Source of the DNA: Lucifuga dentata
Taxonomy: Eukaryota > Chordata > Actinopteri > Ophidiiformes > Bythitidae
Direction: 5' to 3'
DNA: 64,000 nt
Assembly (NCBI GenBank): GCA_014773175.1
Contig: VXCM01003266.1
Location: 62,001-126,000 of the forward strand
Shown here: one piece after another, positions 51,894 through 58,938 of the stretch
How positions within the stretch are numbered: position 1 is the stretch's first letter
How the letters are laid out: every line of letters begins with the position of its first letter
The notes under the pieces: generated by a model
Told to the model about the DNA's origin: nothing
What the model saw: only the letters and a program-made list of their open reading frames with translations
The model's database searches: none
Translations under genes and position numbers: made by a program

Positions 51894-52681
51894 CAGCAAC
51901 TCAACAGGACTAGAAAGTAGTGAAATAAAATCAGAATGCTACCCTTTACAGATCAGAAGATCAGAAATACATCATTAAAGCTCACCCTGCCTCCTTTAGG
52001 AGTCTACAGAGAACTAAGTGAAATTGGGATACATACAACTTCACTTCTGGTGTGGTGGCACCCCATTTGGAAGACACGGTCTTCAGTTTACTGTTAAACT
52101 CTGCAGATGGACACTCTTTCTTCCTCTTTCTCTCCTGCCCTGCTTATGTGAATCACTTCAGAGGCGAGTTAAGCAGTATGTAATGTATAAGATTAGAGTA
52201 GAGAGGGGGTGGGATGGCTGTCACAACCAGAAAATATCTACCACTTTGCCATATGAATGAAAGTTTCAGGCCTGGCTACGCAGTTCCATGGAAACATAGT
52301 TAAGCGTATGAGTGGCAGAATGCTAATTTGGTTAAGTTTCTCTATAATCGTTTCCATATATGACCGAGAGACTTAACCATTGTATTTACAGATACTCACA
52401 GACATAAACATTGCACACACAGGCACATGCATCCTGCAAATCCCCCATAAGGGTTTACTGAAGTATATTTAATCTCATTGGAGGACTTAAGCAGTGCCAG
52501 TCTAATCCTAGCATTAGCATGAGGTATCTGCAGCCTGGAGGCTCTTGCTTTGTCTCTTTGCCATTGTACCTTTTGTGATGGTATGTCAGTGGTGATGTGG
52601 TCTACGTCAACCTCCTCCATCTCCCCCATCTTCAGATGACTCACCACCACTGTTCCTGCTGTGCATTCACCATCAGACGAC
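2754..52681 (-). CDS. inpp4b: inositol polyphosphate-4-phosphatase type II (partial gene, 16 internal exons)
   Basis: This phosphatase removes the 4-phosphate from PI(3,4)P2 (and from soluble Ins(3,4)P2 and Ins(1,3,4)P3), damping PI3K/AKT signalling at membranes. Coding segments in transcript order: 52681-52570, 48808-48739, 45850-45703, 38158-38028, 30148-30044, 25669-25561, 17577-17400, 12026-11691, 10394-10256, 8146-7974, 6923-6800, 6100-5974, 4521-4381, 4044-3947, 3593-3481, 2908-2754. They total 2259 nt with no stop codon, and splice phases agree at every junction. The product aligns end to end with the remembered human INPP4B protein from about residue 170 to 880. The catalytic CX5R motif (CKSAKDR) is intact. 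Type II rather than type I is indicated by [10 protein letters not shown] and RDEHQL after the motif. The N-terminal C2-domain exons and the last ~44 residues fall outside the window. Family identity is very secure; assignment to the B paralogue is secure on the exon 16 residues. Confidence 0.94.
3141..3174. repeat. (GT)n microsatellite
   Basis: Intronic dinucleotide repeat ending in a short GC-interrupted stretch. Confidence 0.9.
3481..3593 (-). CDS. inpp4b: inpp4b exon: [13 protein letters not shown] segment
   Basis: 113 nt between acceptor TGCACAG and donor GTGAGC; phase 1 in, phase 0 out. The product [20 protein letters not shown] then [17 protein letters not shown] matches human [34 protein letters not shown]. 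It sits directly upstream of the active-site exon. Confidence 0.94.
3947..4044 (-). CDS. inpp4b: inpp4b exon: [18 protein letters not shown] segment
   Basis: 98 nt between acceptor CTGTCAG and donor GTAAGT; phase 2 in, phase 1 out. The product [20 protein letters not shown] then [12 protein letters not shown] matches human [29 protein letters not shown]. Introns on both sides are short (336 and 353 nt). Confidence 0.94.
4381..4521 (-). CDS. inpp4b: inpp4b exon: [17 protein letters not shown] segment
   Basis: 141 nt between acceptor TTCATTCAG and donor GTATAG; phase 2 in and out. The product [40 protein letters not shown] and QQTIAE matches human [41 protein letters not shown]. The [12 protein letters not shown] block is a hallmark of inositol 4-phosphatases and precedes the phosphatase core. 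Confidence 0.96.
4522..5973 (-). other. inpp4b intron (1.45 kb)
   Basis: Noncoding. It holds an interrupted (GT)n tract at 4865-4899 and a 15-bp perfect hairpin at 5443-5479. No gene, transposon end or other structure was recognised. Confidence 0.8.
5443..5479. repeat. 15-bp perfect hairpin
   Basis: CTTGGCTTAACTTAA and its complement with a 7-base loop. Confidence 0.92.
5974..6100 (-). CDS. inpp4b: inpp4b exon: [16 protein letters not shown] segment
   Basis: 127 nt; phase 1 in, phase 2 out; donor GTGAGA. The product [19 protein letters not shown] then [17 protein letters not shown] and LVCGR matches human [30 protein letters not shown]...TGRR. The acceptor TTGTTGAAG lacks a clear pyrimidine run and is weaker than the others in this gene, but the protein alignment fixes it. 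Confidence 0.93.
6101..6799 (-). other. inpp4b intron (0.7 kb)
   Basis: Noncoding. A poly-A tract interrupted by a single N (6612) is the only notable feature. Confidence 0.8.
6800..6923 (-). CDS. inpp4b: inpp4b exon: [19 protein letters not shown] segment
   Basis: 124 nt between acceptor TTAACAG and donor GTGAGT; phase 0 in, phase 1 out. The product [38 protein letters not shown] and STY matches human [40 protein letters not shown]. The acceptor is preceded by a long (UG)n tract instead of a normal pyrimidine tract. Skipping this exon would shift the frame, since its length is not a multiple of three. Confidence 0.94.
6924..7973 (-). other. inpp4b intron (1.05 kb)
   Basis: Noncoding. (CA)n on the plus strand at 6930-6969 reads as (UG)n in the transcript, right before the acceptor of the exon at 6923. 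Otherwise nothing recognised. Confidence 0.8.
6930..6969. repeat. (CA)n tract, (UG)n in the transcript, next to an exon acceptor
   Basis: Nearly pure CA dinucleotides with single interruptions. The exon at 6923 begins six bases downstream in the transcript sense. Confidence 0.92.
7974..8146 (-). CDS. inpp4b: inpp4b exon: [13 protein letters not shown] segment
   Basis: 173 nt between acceptor CTAG and donor GTAGGT; phase 1 in, phase 0 out. It encodes [35 protein letters not shown] and RRDVVFSQA, matching human [31 protein letters not shown] and RRDIVFSQA. The donor was fixed by continuity with LAALACGF in the next exon. Confidence 0.94.
8147..10255 (-). other. inpp4b intron (2.1 kb)
   Basis: Noncoding. 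It contains a CTCF-like motif at 8545-8558, a poly-G run with a single N at 8645, scattered CA repeats (8650-8690, 9080-9190) and a short GAT repeat near 9685. No gene was recognised. Confidence 0.8.
8545..8558 (+). promoter_or_regulatory. CTCF-like motif
   Basis: CCAACAGGGGGCAG differs at one position from the CTCF core consensus CCASYAGRKGGCRS. Occupancy is unknown, and such a motif can occur by chance or inside repeats. Confidence 0.3.
10256..10394 (-). CDS. inpp4b: inpp4b exon: [15 protein letters not shown] segment
   Basis: 139 nt between acceptor TTTCAG and donor GTAAAT; phase 0 in, phase 1 out. The product [20 protein letters not shown] matches human [20 protein letters not shown] almost residue for residue. 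A variable acidic/Gln stretch and DVITSHNP follow (human DAIPSHP). Confidence 0.95.
10395..11690 (-). other. inpp4b GC-AG intron (1.3 kb)
   Basis: The donor is GCAAGT (11690-11685) after TGG; the acceptor is TTTCAG. Both flanking exons are phase 0 and their junction EEEW/DRVW matches the human protein. No repeat of note lies inside. Confidence 0.85.
11691..12026 (-). CDS. inpp4b: inpp4b exon: helical segment plus long Gln-rich linker
   Basis: 336 nt (112 codons), phase 0 at both ends. It opens [20 protein letters not shown] (human [20 protein letters not shown]) and ends [14 protein letters not shown] (human DSIPHHSDYDEEEW). In between is a low-complexity Gln/Gly/Thr/Ser-rich stretch of about 70 residues, roughly 44 longer than in human as recalled. 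The acceptor is CTACAG, ten bases after a (CT)19 tract. The donor is TGG|GCAAGT, a GC donor: the next exon resumes exactly at [11 protein letters not shown], and the nearest alternative is read-through to a stop near 11583. Confidence 0.93.
12037..12074. repeat. (GA)19 microsatellite next to an exon acceptor
   Basis: In the inpp4b transcript this reads (CU)19 and ends ten bases before the exon at 12026, so it serves as its pyrimidine tract. Confidence 0.95.
12570..12623. repeat. 22-bp inverted repeat, one mismatch
   Basis: Arms 12570-12591 and 12602-12623 around a 10-base loop; CTGTGAAAAG...CTTGTGAGG and its complement. Confidence 0.92.
14539..14632. repeat. two adjacent perfect hairpins
   Basis: Arms 14539-14555 and 14560-14576 (17 bp, 4-base loop) are followed by arms 14586-14607 and 14611-14632 (22 bp, 3-base loop). 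Both are perfect inverted repeats. Confidence 0.95.
15747..15836. repeat. (GT)n microsatellite, 90 bp
   Basis: Alternating GT with two GC interruptions; the longest dinucleotide array of its kind in the window. Confidence 0.95.
16057..16968. mobile_element. Harbinger-like nonautonomous DNA transposon
   Basis: Perfect 16-bp terminal inverted repeats (GGCCCAGATTCATAAA) are flanked by the 3-bp direct duplication TTA (16054-16056, 16969-16971), the target type of PIF/Harbinger elements (TWA). No transposase frame is present. The raw length of 912 bp includes two duplicated segments at single Ns (16306 and 16614); without them it would be about 780 bp. Confidence 0.7.
17055..17116. repeat. (AAAT)n microsatellite
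   Basis: AAAT tetranucleotide units with one irregular unit. Confidence 0.9.
17355..17377. repeat. (TG)n tract, (CA)n in the transcript, just after an exon donor
   Basis: Begins 22 bases into the intron after the exon ending at 17400. Confidence 0.92.
17400..17577 (-). CDS. inpp4b: inpp4b exon: [15 protein letters not shown] segment
   Basis: 178 nt; phase 2 in, phase 0 out; donor AAG|GTGAGG. The product [20 protein letters not shown] then [18 protein letters not shown] and ALKNLSEK matches human [20 protein letters not shown]..QPLI and LKMLSEK. Two acceptors 6 nt apart are both in frame (AACAG ending at 17584, CTTCAG ending at 17578). The inner one is chosen because it aligns with the human protein without a gap; the outer one would add Phe-Ser. 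Confidence 0.93.
18121..18430 (-). mobile_element. retrotransposon 3' end with (TCTAA)n tail
   Basis: On the minus strand the sequence ends CAATGACAATAAAGTTAAA followed by about ten TCTAA units (plus-strand TTAGA array 18121-18171). The same CAATGACAATAAAG signature ends the element near 39650. The 5' limit is uncertain and no coding frame remains. Confidence 0.55.
18940..18970. repeat. (GA)n microsatellite
   Basis: Pure AG dinucleotides following a purine-rich stretch. Confidence 0.9.
20125..20303. other. sequence gap (179 N)
   Basis: A run of N inside an intron. Any feature here is unknown. Confidence 1.
21440..21500. promoter_or_regulatory. cluster of homeodomain-type TAATTA motifs (possible enhancer)
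   Basis: TAATTAA (21440), TAATTAAT (21469) and AAATTAATG (21488) lie within about 60 bp, in a stretch richer in GC than the surrounding intron. Conservation cannot be judged from this sequence alone. Confidence 0.22.
25561..25669 (-). CDS. inpp4b: inpp4b exon: [14 protein letters not shown] segment
   Basis: 109 nt between acceptor TTTACAG and donor GTAGGA; phase 1 in, phase 2 out. It encodes [19 protein letters not shown] and [15 protein letters not shown]. The [14 protein letters not shown] block is identical in the human enzyme as I remember it. No premature stop and no frame problem. Confidence 0.95.
25670..30043 (-). other. inpp4b intron (4.4 kb)
   Basis: Noncoding. It contains a poly-T tract with one N (27092), a duplicated 67-bp segment around the N at 27562, and a possible dispersed repeat at about 27440-27740. 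No gene was recognised. Confidence 0.75.
30044..30148 (-). CDS. inpp4b: inpp4b exon: [14 protein letters not shown] segment
   Basis: 105 nt between acceptor TTCCAG and donor GTAACA; phase 1 in and out. The product [20 protein letters not shown] then [14 protein letters not shown] matches human SSFK...KTLEFVPINLHLQRMQV. The [14 protein letters not shown] block lies in a highly conserved central part shared by types I and II. Confidence 0.93.
31903..31940. repeat. (TC)n microsatellite
   Basis: TC dinucleotides with one interruption near 31914. Confidence 0.9.
32090..32340 (+). mobile_element. fish retrotransposon-like 3' tail
   Basis: Contains CTCTCCTGAGGTTTCTTC, GGGAGTTTTACCTCATC, TTTGAGACATTGTATGTGAT and ATTGGGCTATAAAAATAAAC, then a TTG-rich tail. 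I recognise this order from a dispersed fish repeat. The family name is not certain. Confidence 0.5.
34420..34887. mobile_element. TTAA-flanked nonautonomous DNA transposon (piggyBac/Kolobok type)
   Basis: Both ends border TTAA (34416-34419 and 34888-34891), with AGGGG at the left and its near-complement CCCT at the right. The left end TTAAAGGGGACAGAACC with ATTATG following resembles a family I recognise as widespread in fish. There is no transposase frame. The class assignment rests on the TTAA duplication only. Confidence 0.6.
38028..38158 (-). CDS. inpp4b: inpp4b exon: [13 protein letters not shown] segment
   Basis: 131 nt between acceptor GTCTGTAG and donor GTATGG; phase 2 in, phase 1 out. 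The product [20 protein letters not shown] followed by a less conserved helical stretch ending LAELDKIT is one of the most conserved segments of the family (human [18 protein letters not shown]...LTELSKETG). Confidence 0.94.
38954..38989. repeat. (GT)n microsatellite
   Basis: GT dinucleotides with one TA interruption. Confidence 0.9.
39540..39680 (+). mobile_element. retrotransposon 3' tail with (ATTCT)n
   Basis: Ends ACAATGACAATAAAGGCA followed by three TTCTA-type units (39660-39676). The 3' signature is shared with the opposite-strand element at 18121. Truncated at the 5' end. Confidence 0.5.
42657..42990 (+). repeat. left terminal inverted repeat with ~10 tandem 15-bp units
   Basis: Inverted copy of 44742-44985 with few differences. 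The tandem block runs about 42776-42930 and alternates ATTCAGTTTAAAAAA and ATTCAGATTGAAAAA variants. Confidence 0.88.
44742..44985 (-). repeat. right terminal inverted repeat with ~4 tandem 15-bp units
   Basis: Read on the minus strand it repeats the left end closely. It carries six fewer 15-bp units. Confidence 0.88.
45610..45639. repeat. 11-bp perfect hairpin
   Basis: CAGCTGGAATC and its complement with an 8-base loop. Confidence 0.88.
45703..45850 (-). CDS. inpp4b: inpp4b exon: [10 protein letters not shown] segment
   Basis: 148 nt between acceptor TCTCTCAG and donor GTAAGC; enters in phase 1, leaves in phase 2. The product includes [19 protein letters not shown] and [18 protein letters not shown], a close match to human KNPVCKLYRF..DNKWMRIREQMSES.LSF.IPKEL. 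It continues into the [15 protein letters not shown] exon at 38158. Confidence 0.93.
45851..48738 (-). other. inpp4b intron (2.9 kb)
   Basis: Noncoding. Only a (TC)n microsatellite at 48285-48325 is notable. Confidence 0.75.
48285..48325. repeat. (TC)n microsatellite
   Basis: Pure TC dinucleotides. Confidence 0.9.
48739..48808 (-). CDS. inpp4b: inpp4b exon: short exon with CPLVCES segment
   Basis: A small 70-nt exon (23 codons plus one base) between acceptor TTTCCAG and donor GTATGA. It encodes [19 protein letters not shown] then LTGP, which matches the CALVCEC...KDNLPFLNS segment of human INPP4B. Sequence conservation is lower than in neighbouring exons, but the frame, length and splice phases (0 in, 1 out) fit exactly. 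Confidence 0.88.
50480..50536. repeat. 19-bp perfect inverted repeat
   Basis: ATGCCACAGCAGGTGTTTT and its exact complement around a 19-base loop. It could be a very small MITE. Confidence 0.9.
51678..51891. repeat. paired (CA)n arrays with a single N
   Basis: Two CA arrays (51678-51720 and 51844-51891) flank about 120 bp. The second starts directly after the N at 51843, so its true length is unknown. Confidence 0.85.
52570..52681 (-). CDS. inpp4b: inpp4b exon (first in window): end of N-terminal region after C2 domain
   Basis: Acceptor CTCTTTAG and donor GTACAA bound 112 nt (one completing base plus 37 codons). The product starts [13 protein letters not shown] and contains [21 protein letters not shown], matching the TSDG...KMGE...DHITTD stretch just downstream of the C2 domain in human INPP4B. 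The 5' phase is 2, so an upstream exon must supply the first two bases of an Arg codon. That exon was not seen between 52682 and 64000. The exon ends on a codon boundary. Confidence 0.92.
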
Positions 52682-55053
52682 CTAAAGAGACAGAGAAAGG
52701 AAAACAGACAATACATACAAATTAGACTAGTAATTTAATTTTAGATTTTGAGGATAAAACTATTCCATTGAATTATCATTTCAACTGGTGACTACCCCTC
52801 CATGAGCCTGAAAATCACTCTGAATCAGACCACCAATATGCCAAATATAATAAATGTATTTGTAGCTTATTACAGTTGCTGTTATTGACAAAGAATGGAA
52901 GCAGTATATAGAACTTTGCAGTTCTATACACTGCAAAGTTTTTTTCTCGACAGAAATAGCAAGTCACTCTGCATGCAGAACAAGTCACAGCCTGCTCCAG
53001 TGAAGGGCTGATGGGGTGACTGAAGAAACATTTAGTATAAGTGTTCAAATGGCCCCTAATAACCAAAGCTGTGTACTCTGACAGACACAAAATTGATACT
53101 GGAGTTTTCATATCAGGGAGGCCCACCAACCACTTTCCCAATCATGGAGCCATGATTAAGTAGCTGATAGAAAATCTATAGTATTGGCAGAAAGATAGAT
53201 GCTCTCAAATGAAGAATAATGATCCCTTGGTATTGTGCGAGCCAACTGATCACCTTAACAGACCCATCCCTAATGTACTCAGTTCCACTCCAGCTGGAGA
53301 AAATATTAGACACTGCTGCGCCAGGCAGCGCTCTGTGAAGACGGGGGTGGGNCTCCAGCTGGAGAAAATATTAGACACTGCTGCGCCAGGCAGCGCTCTG
53401 TGAAGACGGGGGTGGGGTAGGGGTTGGACAACACCCCAGACCGAGGAGGAGAAAAAGCAAGGATAGTGATGGAAGCAGAAAGTGTGCTTTCAAGGCCAAT
53501 CCATCTTTGTCAGATATGAGGGAGAAAATCTAATGACACCCATGGGGAAAGAGGAGAGAGGAGAATAGATGCCGAGATGCGGAAAGGAGGAAACTGGGAA
53601 TACACACAGAGAGAGAGGAGGATTGGGAGCAAGGAGGGAGACGGAAATAAAAGAGGCTCTGCAGTGGGATACTGGGAGTGTAAGTTAGTGCTTAATGTCT
53701 TACAGCATTCCCCAAGCAGAGAAAATAACATTGGTTGGTTTATAAATCGAATCACTGTCCCTTGCCAGACACCTGTCCCAGTGTTTACTTCTCGCCTTAT
53801 CTCCTTGTTTCCCCTCATTTCTCATCATCTCTGTCTCTCGCTCTGCAACAGAGGACTGAGGCTCGGCAAGAGAAAGTCACCCTGACTTTGAACAAACAGT
53901 AGGTAGAGACAGTGGCCCACACGTAATCGAGGAAATGGAGATTAACATGCATCACATTCAGTGATCGTCCTCCCAAGGCAAACCTCAGGGGTTGCAGTGG
54001 CTCTCTACTGTTTAGATTGCTCTGCCTCAATGCACTAATGAAACTCTTCATTTAAACACACAAAGCAGAATTAGTTAGAATTACTTTAAGATAATTGATT
54101 TTTGCCTTTGAGATATAAAGATAAAAGTTTGAAATATTCTTAATTTGCAACCAATGCAAAGTGTACTCAGCAGCTGTTGAAACAGTCTTTATACTGTACA
54201 TTATTTGCTGTAAAGGTGGGAACTATTCTGCTGCTCTGTCGTGACATTGCTGGTTTTTCTGTATCAAATTAGCTAAAATTACACATATAAAAGGTTAGAC
54301 ACATTAACTTTCTGACCGAACTTCTGTGATGATGCACCTTTTCTTGTAAAATACCATTTATTACTTTGCACTCAGTGTGACCTAAAAAAAACTTCAAAGG
54401 TTGAGGCTGTGGATGAAAAAGAAGCCAGTCTCCTACCATCTTCCACATTCTCTCTTTTTCAACACCCCCTCCTCCTCCTTCTCATCCCTCTCTTTCTGTC
54501 TGTCAGAGCTGGCAAAGGAACAAGTCTGCAGATTGTTCTTTGCCTGTGAGCCCATCTTTCCATAAATCTAATTGGCCCAGGATTTCTTTTATGACACTTA
54601 ATCCAACAGCTTTTTAAAAGTGACAAACTAATGTGCTTAAAATAAAGGCTGTGAATTTAGCACGATTCAAAAAAAAATAATTAGTTATCACTGAAGTACT
54701 TTACATTGAAGAATCATTTTCTATTAAATCCTCTGCAGTTTCACAAACATGTCCAATCCATACATCCACTATACTATATGAACATGCAGAGTTATTTGTT
54801 TCAAACATTCTGCATTGGGTCAGTCTGAAATGCTTCTGATGGATGAGTCATATACATGGATCAGTGGCTCTCAATTTTTTTATTTCAGTTGTTTTTGATT
54901 CTCTGAATCATCTGGTTACACATAAAACAGTTTGAGAACCATTGACACAGAGTATACTATATAGTAACTATACATATATAGCTGCTATAGAGTATACTCT
55001 ATATATAGCAACAAACAAGTCCATATATTTTCTCTATATAATACATTTTTCCC

Positions 55054-55111
55054 CACTGTGTCAAAGCTTACTTTGACACAGTGTATAATTTATCCTTCAG
55101 ATAAATTATAC
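55054..55111. repeat. two abutting perfect hairpins
   Basis: Arms 55054-55066 and 55071-55083 (13 bp, 4-base loop); arms 55083-55094 and 55100-55111 (12 bp, 5-base loop). They share base 55083. Confidence 0.95.
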
Positions 55112-55284
55112 CCATACTTGTGAACATTTTTTCAAGGACCATAAAGGGCTGATTGCAATAGTTGATGTACAGTGTAACATGCATAAATTCTAGCCTGTGA
55201 ACACAAATACACTGTAAGAAAACATAATTTGCCCAATAAAAGTTCAGTTTCACTGTTTGTCCAAAACATGACAAGACAAATTAA

Positions 55285-55319
55285 TGCAGTGACTCTGCAC
55301 TTTGTGCAGAGTCACTGCA
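55285..55319. repeat. perfect 16-bp hairpin
   Basis: Arms TGCAGTGACTCTGCAC and its exact reverse complement around a 3-base loop. Confidence 0.95.
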
Positions 55320-57452
55320 GAGTTTGGCTCTGAGACTGCGACAATAAAATTAACAGTCCTCACAACCAAACAAATCAGTCATACATACACATCTGAGATG
55401 TGTGTGTTCAATATGTAGTCAAAGACAATAAGATCTATTCAGCTTGGTTACTGAGAAGCATTGACAAGGAAAAAGGGCAATGAAAGCCACTAAAAAAACA
55501 TTTTAGCTAACCTTCAATTATCACACAACAGGAGCGCAAGTAAGATGGTAAATGTAGATTAAAAAAAAAATTCTCAAGACAACCTGAGGAAAAAAGCCAC
55601 ACATGAAGTAGAGTTAAAATGGTCTGAATGTGCATTGGATATCCACCCCAGTGGCTGAGCTGGATACATGCAAGTTCTGTTTTCTGTTGTAGGACAATTA
55701 TTACTATGAGGTTAAAGCTATTACTATTACTGCTATTATTACAACTACGAGTATTTGGCTTAATTGGTGGTTAGAGGGCAGACACAGTTGCAGAGGATTA
55801 CTATCAATGCTTCTTCTTGTTTGGTAAAATGAAGCCAGTTGTGTGGAATTACACTGTGGCCTAACAGACTGCGTGGCAATATGGTGGCTTGTGCATAGAT
55901 AATTAGGAGGACTTAAGATCTACATTTTAAATATGTGATTTGGAAAGAAAACGTCACCGAGGCCATTAGCGCTGAACAGAGTGGGCTCTGAGGAGTAAAG
56001 TTTTGGAATGGATCCCCTGTTGGATCTACTGTAACGTAGATCCAGTGATGCCAACAACCATCCTATGAAGCTGAAGAGAATGAAACAGAACAAGAATTGG
56101 CTGGGGAAAAGGAGGCCAGCAAAAGCCCCTGTTCCTGCTGCCATCTCAATCAAAAGTCAGAAGGATTTACAAAGTGAGGGCAAGGGAGCGACAATTCTGC
56201 TGAATTTTCAAAGGTCTGAATTTAACAACATGTAGGTGGGGAAAGTTCATCAGAAAACTTCAAAGCTGTTATACTTCTATGGCTGTCAGGCGCTTTGCTC
56301 TGTGGGAGGTCTCAGAGAAGAACACCTGACAGACATGAAAATAAAAAGAAACACCACTGGCATTTGTTCTCACAAGGGCTATACTTGTGACTGTAGGAAA
56401 CTAAAAATACACATCAGGGCCTGGAAAAAGTGTCCTGTTTTCTGCCATGGATTCTGGCTGAAAAACATTTGGTTTAAAAGTCCTTCTGGACACCTTAAAG
56501 CTATAGGTTCCATCTTTGAGCAGGAGTGGCCAAGCAAAACAGACTGCACAGGAAACAAGAATGTTAACAGCTTGATGTTTGGGTGGATGTGTAGATGTGA
56601 TTCTTGACCTATATAAAGACAGCAAGTGGGCTAAATATAGGCTAACTGAGGACAGATGTTATGACACAGGACTGTTAGAGCGGGGAATGCCAGCATTTGA
56701 AGTGGTACTGTCGCTTTGATGTTCAATGGGAATGAATGAAATTTCAATGCAATTCAGCAATAATTGGAGTTTTTCCAACTGGGGGTCTTACTGAGTCAAC
56801 GTGACATCACTCCAGGCACCGTTCATATAGCCGACCAGCATCAACAAGGGATGCTAACAACTGTTTGCACACTCTGTATCTGGTCTGGACCCCTTCCAGA
56901 ACATTCCCAAAGAAAAACTGCCCTGCTTACTTATTCCTCTTGATAATAGAAAAAAAGAGACTTCCTCAGAAATATATTTAGCCTTATTGTAAAATTTATG
57001 CCAAACACCCTCAGTACTTTATAATAAACTTTGGTAAGAATCAACTTGTGGTAATGAAATTGAGTTAAGCCTGACTAGTTCATTTTTCCCAAGTAATTTA
57101 TTCCTTATTTACCAGAAGAAGTGGCTGACTATAAAACTGAAGCACTTGAAAGGTCATGTGTTAAACACTCTCAAATAAACATGTGGTTTGTTCAAGTATA
57201 CCTTGTTAGTTGTGAAAATGGCATGTTCAGCTTGAAAGCAGAGCAAGCAAACATATAACATATGTCAATACTATGTGAATTAATAATGAATACTGTTTGT
57301 TTAAACTGTAAAACATAAATTCATCCAGTGTCAAAGCACAAATCTGTCTGCAGCAATGTCTGTAATAAGCAGAATCTGAGACAGGCTGGAGTGAGGGACA
57401 TACTTAGACAAGAATTGTGTGTTATCACATCCTATTTGTTCCAGTGCATATG

Positions 57453-57453
<1 letters not shown>

Positions 57454-57505
<52 letters not shown>
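57454..57505. repeat. (CA)26 microsatellite
   Basis: Pure CA dinucleotides, 52 bp. Confidence 0.95.
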
Positions 57506-57507
<2 letters not shown>

Positions 57508-57963
57508 CACTGCTGCATGATAAAAAACTGTTTTCACTCTACATTGATTTTTATGTTAATGCTCAACTACTGGTAGGAACAGACTCAGAGAAGCTGTTTC
57601 CACACAATGCAGAAAAAATATTGATAAAATGTGTTATTTCTGTTTGATGGCTGTGACTTAAGGGAGTAAGATGGGTTATGATATGAAGATATATCAAACA
57701 TAATGTAATCAATGTGGGAAAAGATCATGGAAGACTTTGTGTGAAATCCCTAATTCTACACTCATATACTGTACTGGTCAAGGAACTGTGTTGAGAAAGG
57801 TTGTAACTCTCCTTTGTGTAGACAGTACATGAGGAAAAATACATCTTTCATGTAACCTAAACTTTTGGAAAAATAATACTGCTTCCATACAATAATGGTT
57901 TATCATTTAGCATTATGTCATTATAGGTGTGAGCACAAACTATGGAAAGTTGTCAGAAACTGT

Positions 57964-58183
57964 ACACTGTAAAATGTGACAAGTTGATCTTACTTAAAAA
58001 AAATCTAGGAAACTGATTGCCTTGAAAAAGGGTAAGTAAATATAACTATTAGTCTTAAGTTATGTTTACTTTATGTCTACTTGAACTTAAGACTATATAG
58101 TTATATTTACTTACCCTTTTTCAAGGCAATCGGTTTCCTAGATTTTTTTTTAAGTAAGATCAACTTGTCACATTTTACAGTGT
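57964..58183. mobile_element. near-perfect palindromic MITE
   Basis: Two arms of about 100 bp (left from 57964, right ending 58183) are inverted copies with about four differences around a loop of about 20 bp. The outer ends read ACACTGTAAAATGTGACAAG on both strands. Fish MITEs beginning CACTGTAAAA and flanked by TA are common. Here the left flank fits TA but the right flank does not match cleanly, so the family is uncertain. Confidence 0.7.
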
Positions 58184-58757
58184 GTAATGCAGTGACATGA
58201 AGATTTATGTAGACAGCTAAATGTATGCAAATACTTCCCGTATAATGCTAATGTTTAAAATATTACAATTTTGTAGCTTAAAAAGGGGGACCACCAACTT
58301 TTACACATCAAATGTCAGTTTATTTAGACTATAAGCTCCTATATAGTTGTTTTGAAATGCTGAATAGTGCTCCACATGACTAAACTGATGTGTAAAATTG
58401 ATGTAGTCCACTTTTACAAATGCTAAATAATAGTAATAAAATGCTGTTCAGCCAGACATATGATAGCCACAAGAGATGGAGAAAGCAAGAGATTAGAAAA
58501 ATGGTGCTAATAGAATTTGAGGTATTAAAATGCTAGCTGTTTGTTTTTATTATACCACAACACGGAAATGGTTGCTGTAATAAACAGTCTGTATCACTTT
58601 TGGTTTTTAGGAGAACAGATATAGGGACTGCTTTCATTTCCACTGACCTCTGTGTCACAGAAAACCACAAAAACCCACAGAACACTGTGAAAGGACAAAC
58701 TGTGTTTGATACAGTCACACAATGTTAATGTTCAGTAAATACAGAATCTTTACGATT

Positions 58758-58902
58758 GATTATTTAGTGTGAAAATGTCAAAAATAGTAACAAATGTCCA
58801 TCGTCATTGATATCCTCAAATTGCTTATTCAGTTTGACCAGTAATCAAAAACCCAAATGTATTCAATGTAATTCAGTTTCCTGAAACAGAAAAAAAGCTG
58901 GA

Positions 58903-58938
<36 letters not shown>

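Larger units (their letters stand above)
48809..52569 (-). other. inpp4b intron (3.8 kb)
   Basis: Noncoding. It contains a poly-A tract near 50154-50195, a 19-bp inverted repeat at 50480-50536, and two (CA)n arrays (51678-51720 and 51844-51891) about 120 bp apart, the second bordered by a single N at 51843. Confidence 0.75.

Noticed and set aside
53510..53885. Overlapping 102-residue open frames on both strands
   Set aside because: No recognisable domain and purine-rich low complexity. They fall in an intron and have no splice or homology support.
56236..56607. A 123-residue plus-strand open frame with several Cys residues
   Set aside because: The Cys spacing fits no zinc-finger or other pattern I know, no gene structure surrounds it, and it lies inside an intron on the opposite strand.
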